A DNA stretch of 64,000 bases from contig VUYV01000508.1 of NCBI GenBank assembly GCA_008711295.1, forward strand, positions 221,484 to 285,483, given 5' to 3'. Below the pieces are notes generated by a model. The model saw only the letters and a program-made list of their open reading frames with translations, was not told the origin of the DNA and did no database searches. The stretch's first letter is position 1. Every line of letters starts with the position of its first letter. The translations under genes were made by a program, and so were the position numbers. The stretch comes from Anarhynchus alexandrinus (taxonomy: Eukaryota; Chordata; Aves; Charadriiformes; Charadriidae). Below, one piece after another: positions 49,801-64,000 of the stretch.

Positions 49801-51077
49801 AAAGCTGCCGCCTTTGTTCTTCTATTTTTCCTTGTTATATTGTTTATTAGCAATACTTATAATGTTCTTCGCTGTTACGACGCTTGTTTACTTAAAGATC
49901 ACAAATACAGCCTGCTATCAATTAATCCTTCTAATTACGGTACATATTTATGGTAGTACGTAGATGTTAAATATTTTCTGTGGAGTTTATGGGAACTTTG
50001 ATAATAGGAGAGCTCTGAGAAGTATTTTCTAATACTAGAGCCCCGAGACTACCTCTCTCTAGGAACTACACAGGAAAAGAAAATATGCGACAGTTGAAAT
50101 GAATCATTGTTACTGTCGGGTAATTTTCAACAGCACACCACAATTCACGTTTGCACATTTAGCTGGTTTTTTACAATATTGTTTTGCTACTTTATCCCAG
50201 TTCTTGGTAATAGATGGAATTTATGTTTAGCTTTTTCTGAACTGACAGCACACGCTCGTTCAGATCCTTAACGTGCTGGGTTTTCAATAGGCTTTAAAGG
50301 ACAATGTGTGCTCCCGTAGCGGTGGGACGTGCACAGTGAAATTAGGAAAATGCTTACCGTGACTCCTGATTTCCAACAAGATACACAAAAGGTTTTGGCA
50401 AAGAAGACTATTATATATGCACCATATGATAAATGTTAACAAAATCGTAATGGAGAATTACCTTGTTTTTACAAGACCAAACCTAGTTCTGTATTTTCAG
50501 TCCTGGTTGTCACAAGACACCAAGAAAGATGACTTCTTAGAAAAAGATGGATGCAGAGGAGCAGGATGTTCTGCTAATTTGTGATACGCGATTGGGAATT
50601 TTAGGAGCGTAGCCATGTAATGACAGAAATGGATTATCACATAATATATTTTCATTGGAGTTTTACAGCTAAATAGCTTCCCAGTCTTCCAAAAGTAATT
50701 CTCTCATCACCACAGTGACTTTAAAATGGTTTTGTGGTCTCTATGCAATGCGTAAACTTTGGAATCCCGAGGACGTTTCTTCCTTTACATTTCCCCTGCC
50801 CCAGTGGTGCGTTACACTGACATCTATTCCCCTTAACACCACAGCCGACATCTCCTCGTTTTAAATGTTCGTTGTTTTGCAAACAGTAAGAACAAATGCA
50901 TAACAGAATGAGTGCAGAACTAGTAAGTTTTACTAGGTTGGTTTTTTTTGTTTCAGAGGCCCATTGCTTATATTGTCTTTTGTTTTTAATTAGGTAATTG
51001 CACAGTGCTTAGAGATTACAGAACAGCAGAAGTACCAGGTCGTATCTCCGTGTCAATATCCCGTCATCAGAATGTGA
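37509..51077 (+). CDS. Divergent MCCC2-like carboxyltransferase, complete, 12 coding exons
   Basis: The gene encodes a 611-residue acyl-CoA carboxyltransferase of the MCC-beta/PCC-beta family. CDS exons: 37509-37828, 39475-39671, 40808-40986, 42292-42372, 42805-42983, 44503-44695, 45702-45793, 46604-46760, 47522-47644, 48553-48701, 49205-49286, 50994-51077. All borders are GT/AG, phases agree, and there is no stop until TGA. Family features: [10 protein letters not shown] near 120, [33 protein letters not shown], the oxyanion-hole motif [11 protein letters not shown] (265-275), [14 protein letters not shown] (291-304), [13 protein letters not shown] and a C-terminal RM as in MCCC2. Human MCCC2 is 563 residues. 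Residues 454-479 do not match the family's TGFMVG segment, and YGAGNYGM is YGSDSYVM. The Arg-rich N-terminus suggests mitochondrial import. It is clearly a paralogue and not MCCC2 itself; substrate and activity are unknown. Confidence 0.9.
38823..40250. repeat. Duplicated ~57-bp segment in introns 1 and 2 of the MCCC2-like gene
   Basis: Copies at 38823-38880 and 40194-40250 share CATTTCTTCT, then TTATTCTACTTACCAGTTAC exactly and ATTTTTGTC; only a few other bases differ. The copies flank exon 2. On the minus strand both contain CTG|GTAAGTAGA, a near-ideal splice donor. Confidence 0.75.
39475..39671 (+). CDS. MCCC2-like exon 2 (residues 107-172)
   Basis: Residues run from [14 protein letters not shown] through [21 protein letters not shown] to AAGCLTG. 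This is the start of the carboxyltransferase N-domain and aligns readily to human MCCC2 (GGGEKARALH, RERIDNLIDP, FLELSQFAG). The borders are TCAG| and ACTG|GTAATT. Confidence 0.9.
40808..40986 (+). CDS. MCCC2-like exon 3 (residues 173-232)
   Basis: The exon holds [28 protein letters not shown] and [11 protein letters not shown], hallmarks of the acyl-CoA-binding N-domain. Human MCCC2 reads GGAYLPRQ at the end, so an Arg is replaced by Leu. The borders are TTACAG| and CTACAG|GTAATA, phase 0 at the end. Confidence 0.92.
41454..41821 (+). mobile_element. CR1 LINE 3' fragment in MCCC2-like intron 3
   Basis: Sequence from GAGAAGGCTCCGGGGAGACC to CCATTCTGTGATCCTATAAT. It is in the same orientation as the host gene and about 470 bp from the next exon. 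Confidence 0.92.
42292..42372 (+). CDS. MCCC2-like exon 4 (residues 233-259)
   Basis: [19 protein letters not shown] followed by MSAMRIPQ matches the MCCC2 stretch VFPDRDHFGRTFYNQAIMS. It is 81 nt, phase 0 at both ends. Confidence 0.92.
42805..42983 (+). CDS. MCCC2-like exon 5 (residues 260-319), N-domain oxyanion hole
   Basis: The exon contains [16 protein letters not shown] and [14 protein letters not shown], followed by LGGAKLHSK. The GxCxAGGAYxP loop shapes the N-domain oxyanion hole in this family and is intact, so acyl-CoA binding may be retained. The donor is TCTAA|GTACGT. Confidence 0.94.
43289..43347. repeat. (TG)n(TA)n(CA)n microsatellite
   Basis: TG repeats are followed by TATATATA and CA repeats, giving a near-perfect inverted structure able to form a hairpin or Z-DNA. 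It is in intron 5 of the MCCC2-like gene. Confidence 0.93.
44503..44695 (+). CDS. MCCC2-like exon 6 (residues 319-383)
   Basis: [20 protein letters not shown] and the following [10 protein letters not shown] match the linker between the two carboxyltransferase domains (SGVSDHW in human MCCC2). The borders are CTCCTAG| and GATTG|GTAAGG. An alternative donor-like GTAAGA occurs 9 nt earlier. Confidence 0.9.
45702..45793 (+). CDS. MCCC2-like exon 7 (residues 384-414)
   Basis: [19 protein letters not shown] then [12 protein letters not shown] corresponds to the start of the C-domain (IVDGSRFTEFKAFYG in human). The borders are CTTTGCAG| and GAAGG|GTAAGG. Confidence 0.93.
46604..46760 (+). CDS. MCCC2-like exon 8 (residues 414-466), family motif lost
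   Basis: [20 protein letters not shown] then [18 protein letters not shown] aligns well. After FFQN, the family's TGFMVGxxxE segment is replaced by [13 protein letters not shown]. The exon stays open and ends at a good donor (CTCACAG|GTACGG), so this is not an obvious mis-splice. Confidence 0.88.
47522..47644 (+). CDS. MCCC2-like exon 9 (residues 467-507)
   Basis: [20 protein letters not shown], then [12 protein letters not shown] and CYGSDSYVM. The second half matches MCCC2 ([21 protein letters not shown]), but the first half lacks the EAEGIAKDGAK pattern and the glycine-rich loop reads GSDSYVM where MCCC2 has GAGNYGM. Confidence 0.88.
47808..48075 (+). mobile_element. CR1 LINE 3' fragment in MCCC2-like intron 9
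   Basis: Sequence runs from AGAGGGAATGGCTCCAAGCT to CAATTCTATGATTCTATGC. Its subfamily, judged by GAACTTTGCAGAGTAGGGTA, matches the copy at 628-751. Confidence 0.92.
48553..48701 (+). CDS. MCCC2-like exon 10 (residues 508-557)
   Basis: [20 protein letters not shown] matches the MCCC2 CGRAYSPRFLYIWPNARIS, followed by a freely varying stretch up to [10 protein letters not shown]. The acceptor is a long T-run ending GTAG; the donor is AAA|GTAAGG. Confidence 0.9.
49205..49286 (+). CDS. MCCC2-like exon 11 (residues 557-584)
   Basis: [20 protein letters not shown] then LPQNTRK matches [26 protein letters not shown]-type sequence, which is strongly conserved in MCC-beta proteins. The borders are CTCCAG| and AAAG|GTAGGG. 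Confidence 0.92.
50994..51077 (+). CDS. MCCC2-like last coding exon (residues 585-611)
   Basis: [12 protein letters not shown] through YPVIRM and TGA. The terminal RM is shared with MCCC2. The acceptor TTTTAATTAG follows a 1.7-kb intron. Confidence 0.85.
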   Translation, partial: VIAQCLEITEQQKYQVVSPCQYPVIRM

Positions 51078-51170
51078 CTGCAGCCGCTTTCAAATAATCA
51101 GCCTTTTAAAGTCAGCACCGTGCACTAGAAATCTGTAATGTAAATGATTTTCTAATTCTTTGATACCATT

Positions 51171-51176
51171 AATAAA
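51171..51176 (+). terminator. Poly(A) signal AATAAA, MCCC2-like gene
   Basis: AATAAA lies 94 nt after the stop codon, giving a very short 3'UTR with cleavage expected near 51190-51205. Confidence 0.7.
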
Positions 51177-51276
51177 AATGTTAAACCATTGCAGACTAAC
51201 AAGAATCCTGGATTTTAAGTCTATTAGCCATAAGTTTGTATTTTGAACCATAGCCTCTTACTACATTAGTTGAAAA

Positions 51277-51282
51277 TTTATT
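51277..51282 (-). terminator. Candidate poly(A) signal for RPE65
   Basis: TTTATT on the plus strand reads AATAAA on the minus strand, about 765 nt past the RPE65 stop. A weaker ATTAAA lies near 51752. Which is used is not known. Confidence 0.45.
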
Positions 51283-52046
51283 TTGTGATAAGGAGGGATT
51301 AAGCTGAGAGCCTAGAGCACTCTAAGGAAGCAAATTCATCCCAAGCCGTGACAACAGCTTGATTTTTTTCATATTCGTGTTTTCGTATGAAATGCAGAAC
51401 TCAAGAAACTGCACTTCGATAAAAGGAATGGGAAAGAGAAAAGACAGAAGCTAGCATGTGCCATTTTCAGCCTTAGTCAAGGACAAAATGCTGCCTGCCG
51501 CACCGCCCTGGGCCTGCCAGTTCCCGGTCCCAAAGCAGCTGTGGAACGGCTCCTCTCACATTGCTCTGAAGATACTACAGGAGTGACCAGGAGGTGATTT
51601 AAGTCTGTAATACTTCAATATATGCTAAAAATTACCTCTTCTGAAGGCGGGTAACGGAGCACAGACTGTTCTACATCATGTTACCGTGTGTACTGGTGTT
51701 GAGTTTACACTGTGCCGTTTCACACATATTTAACTCTGCTGCAGCTGCAAAGTTTAATTTTGTAAAAACAAAAAACTCCCCACCCCAAACTTGTGTTGTT
51801 TTAACTGCACAAGTGTTCTTGGCACCGTACATCTGGAAACGGTGCCAAAGGCTGTATTTGAAAAACACCTGGTGTTAAGTATTTCGAAAAGAGTCATCAA
51901 CAAAACTGAAATGCTCCATCTTAATTAAGTAGCCATACAAATAAAAAGTGATGTTGAAGGAATTTAGGTAATTTGAGTGCTTGTAAACGGAGACTGCACC
52001 TTTGCGGGGCTGGAAGAAACCTAAGGCGACGTGTTGCGGGCAGCGG

Positions 52047-61783
<9,737 letters not shown>

Positions 61784-61821
61784 TTTTCTCCCCGATGAAG
61801 GGCCCGAGGCTCCGGCAGCCG

Positions 61822-61907
61822 ACAGGCAGCAAAAGCCGTGTGTTGGGTATTTATGGGGCGCTGAGCCCTGCCGAGGGGAGCCCCGTGCCGAAACCGCCCC
61901 CGCCAAT
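61822..61907 (-). promoter_or_regulatory. RPE65: RPE65 core promoter (TATA, GC box, CCAAT)
   Basis: On the minus strand ATAAATA lies at 61848-61854, 65 bp before the ATG, giving a start near 61822 and a 5'UTR of about 40 nt. A GC box (GGGGGCGG) at 61895-61902 and an inverted CCAAT at 61903-61907 lie just upstream. A TATA-type promoter fits a gene restricted to one tissue. Confidence 0.65.
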
Positions 61908-62487
61908 GAGCCCACCCTGGGAACAGAGCCGGCTTTCAGCACCGAAATCCTCCCCGGGCTTTGAGAGGTTTTTGTCTTGCCATTCACACAAAAAAGGGCT
62001 TTGAATGTTTTCCTGAGACCTAAATTCTTCCCAAGCAGAAGTGATTACAAAGGGGAAAAAAAAAACAACAAACCAAACCAAAACCCAGAAAGGAGTGAAA
62101 CTGAGCGCGCTGGAGTCACGCCGGGCGCTTGGCACGGCCTCTCGGCTCCTCACCGGCACCCTGCGCCGCGGGGAGACCTTCCCGGCCCCGACGGACCGTG
62201 GGCAGAAAGAAACTGCTCCGTCCTGCAAAGGCATCTCGGTCCCGTGTGACGGAGCACGGCTGCAAACCGCGGATCAGCGCTTTGCCTCGGAGTGACTGGA
62301 TTTTAGGGAAATCAAGAGATAAGATGTCAGTGTCAAGTATTATCATTCCTAGCTCCTGTACACATCGGCCACCAGCTTCTTCCTCCCTCTTGGGCTTCTG
62401 TGGAAGACTGTCTTTGCAAGCTTCAGCATGTTGGTACAAGCACGGCAAGACCAAACCCTGCCCACCAGCTGGGAGGGCATCAGGGAG

Positions 62488-62716
62488 CATCATAGAATCG
62501 TTTAGAGAAGAGAAGGAAGGTGTCTTGGAAGGGACCTTTAAGATCATCAAGTCCAACAGTTAACCTCACACTGTCAAGTACAACACCAACCCATGTCCCT
62601 CAGCGCCACATCTGCCTGGCTTTTAAATCCCTCCAGGGATGGCGACTCCACCACTGCCCTGGGCAGCCTGTGCCAGGGCTTGACAACCCTTTCCATGAAG
62701 AAATTTCAGATCGGAA
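62488..62716 (-). mobile_element. CR1 LINE 3' part, left of gap
   Basis: The left end (ATCATAGAATCG) is a reversed CR1 3' end, followed by GACCTTTAAGATCATCAAGT and CTGGGCAGCCTGTGCCAGGG. It continues past the gap at 63010, so the two pieces are probably one element of about 1 kb. Confidence 0.88.
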
Positions 62717-63009
62717 NNNNNNNNNNNNNNNNNNNNNNNNNNNNNNNNNNNNNNNNNNNNNNNNNNNNNNNNNNNNNNNNNNNNNNNNNNNNNNNNNNNN
62801 NNNNNNNNNNNNNNNNNNNNNNNNNNNNNNNNNNNNNNNNNNNNNNNNNNNNNNNNNNNNNNNNNNNNNNNNNNNNNNNNNNNNNNNNNNNNNNNNNNNN
62901 NNNNNNNNNNNNNNNNNNNNNNNNNNNNNNNNNNNNNNNNNNNNNNNNNNNNNNNNNNNNNNNNNNNNNNNNNNNNNNNNNNNNNNNNNNNNNNNNNNNN
63001 NNNNNNNNN
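62717..63009. other. Assembly gap (293 N) inside CR1
   Basis: CR1 sequence in the same orientation lies on both sides. The gap is best explained by failure to resolve this repeat. Confidence 0.95.
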
Positions 63010-63478
63010 CGGGCAGCTTTCCAGCCACTCTGCCCCAAGCCTGTAGGGTCCATGGGGTTGGTGTGACCCAAGTGCAGCACCCGGCACTTGGCCATGTTGA
63101 ACCTCACACCATTGGCCTCAGCCCATCGTTCCAGCCTGGCCAGAGCCCTCTGTAGGGCCTTCCTACCCTCAAAGGGTAGGTGTCACCTGCAAACTTACTG
63201 AGGGTGCCCTCAACCCCCTCATCCAGGTCACTGATAAAGATATTAAAGAGATATTAAAGAGAACCGGCCCTAGTACTGAGCCCTGGGGAACACCACTTGT
63301 GTCCAGCTGCCAACCAGATTTAGCTCCATTCACCACCACACTTTGGGCACGGCCATCCAGCCAGTTTTTTACCCAGCGAAGCGTACGCCCATCCAAGCCA
63401 TGAGCAGCCAGTTTCTCCAGGAGAATGCTGTGGGAAACGGTGTCAAAGGCTTTACTAAACTATAAGTAGACATCATCA
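63010..63478 (-). mobile_element. CR1 LINE ORF2 fragment with reverse-transcriptase motif, broken
   Basis: The minus-strand frame reads [20 protein letters not shown] then [16 protein letters not shown], the conserved CR1 reverse-transcriptase region. Right after this, an 11-bp tandem duplication (GATATTAAAGA on the plus strand, 63239-63249 and 63250-63260) shifts the frame. A stop (TAG, from CTATAAG region near 63460) also lies upstream. The copy is dead. Confidence 0.88.
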
Positions 63479-63479
63479 T

Positions 63480-64000
63480 CCCTACTGGCTGCTCTTGCTG
63501 TCCCTGTACGCTGCTGTCTGCTTACGGCCAGCGTTTCCCCTCGCTTTTACTTCAGCGTGTTCCAGTAGGGTGGCACATACCAGCAGCCCCAGTTGCTGCA
63601 TACAGCAGATCTCTTAAGTCTAACGCACAGAAATTTTTACACGGGGCGTTACCAGCCCTGCACACTCAGAAAGACGCCAAACCTGACCAGCCTTTGTTTG
63701 ATGGGCAGCAGAGCAGTCGCTGGCAAAGCCAGCCCGAAGATCACTTTACAAAAGCATCTCTTGTAAGAGTAGACATTTATGAAAACAATGGTGCTGTAAG
63801 GAGTGATTTCAGAGATTAAGGAGATTAGGAAGATTACTGCTCTCCCCCTCACGGGCAGCCCGTGGTACAGGATGAAGACATTTCATAATACCATGTACCT
63901 TCGGGTGCTCCTCCCATACAAACAGAAGATACTGAGTTGAGCCTTCATGAGCTCTTTTCACTGAGGCCTCCCATTAACCCTTTATATGAAAAAAACCTTA
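63480..64000. other. Right edge, no feature recognised
   Basis: No exon, RNA gene or repeat is evident. In other vertebrates DEPDC1 follows RPE65, but no DEPDC1 exon is visible here. Confidence 0.4.

Noticed and set aside
63480..64000. Expected DEPDC1 5' exon next to RPE65
   Set aside because: No similarity recognised; the gene, if present, lies beyond the window.

Overview
This window is vertebrate nuclear DNA, almost certainly from a bird. It has intron-split genes with GT/AG borders and CpG-island promoters. At least a dozen CR1 LINE fragments carry the typical 3' tail built on ATTCTATG. RPE65 has the avian-type start MYSQ (from memory of chicken RPE65). Species cannot be fixed from the sequence. 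There are three long N gaps (6620-7516, 36595-37156, 62717-63009) and three isolated Ns (3634, 3743, 10207). All three large gaps sit in GC-rich or CR1 sequence, so they look like assembly dropouts.

Layout, left to right. (1) 1-8200: 5' end of WLS (Wntless, the Wnt cargo receptor) on the minus strand. Only coding exon 1 (7581-7686) and its CpG-island promoter are here; 1-7580 is the start of a large first intron. (2) 8200-35950: about 28 kb between genes, with CR1 copies, a 32-bp minisatellite and some regulatory-looking sequence, but no coding gene I can support. (3) 35950-51176: a CpG island with a 41-bp tandem repeat, then a complete 12-coding-exon plus-strand gene. It encodes a 611-residue carboxyltransferase related to the beta subunit of 3-methylcrotonyl-CoA carboxylase (MCCC2), but clearly divergent. 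(4) 52047-61860: complete RPE65 on the minus strand, 14 coding exons, 533 residues, with a TATA-type promoter. All Fe-binding and second-shell residues are intact. (5) 62488-63478: a CR1 copy with a broken reverse-transcriptase segment, split by an N gap; then unassigned sequence to 64000.

WLS and RPE65 are near neighbours in human too, but I know of no annotated coding gene between them there. The MCCC2-like gene is therefore the most interesting item. Every exon is open and every splice phase matches, and the N-terminal carboxyltransferase domain keeps its acyl-CoA oxyanion-hole motif. The C-terminal domain, however, has lost the glycine-rich TGFMVG-type segment that true MCCC2 proteins carry. 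That suggests an enzyme with altered chemistry or a pseudoenzyme kept under selection. Its transcript and that of RPE65 converge, with candidate poly(A) signals only about 100 bp apart.

The three genes do not form a pathway: WLS serves Wnt secretion, RPE65 is the visual-cycle isomerohydrolase, and the MCCC2-like protein is probably mitochondrial.
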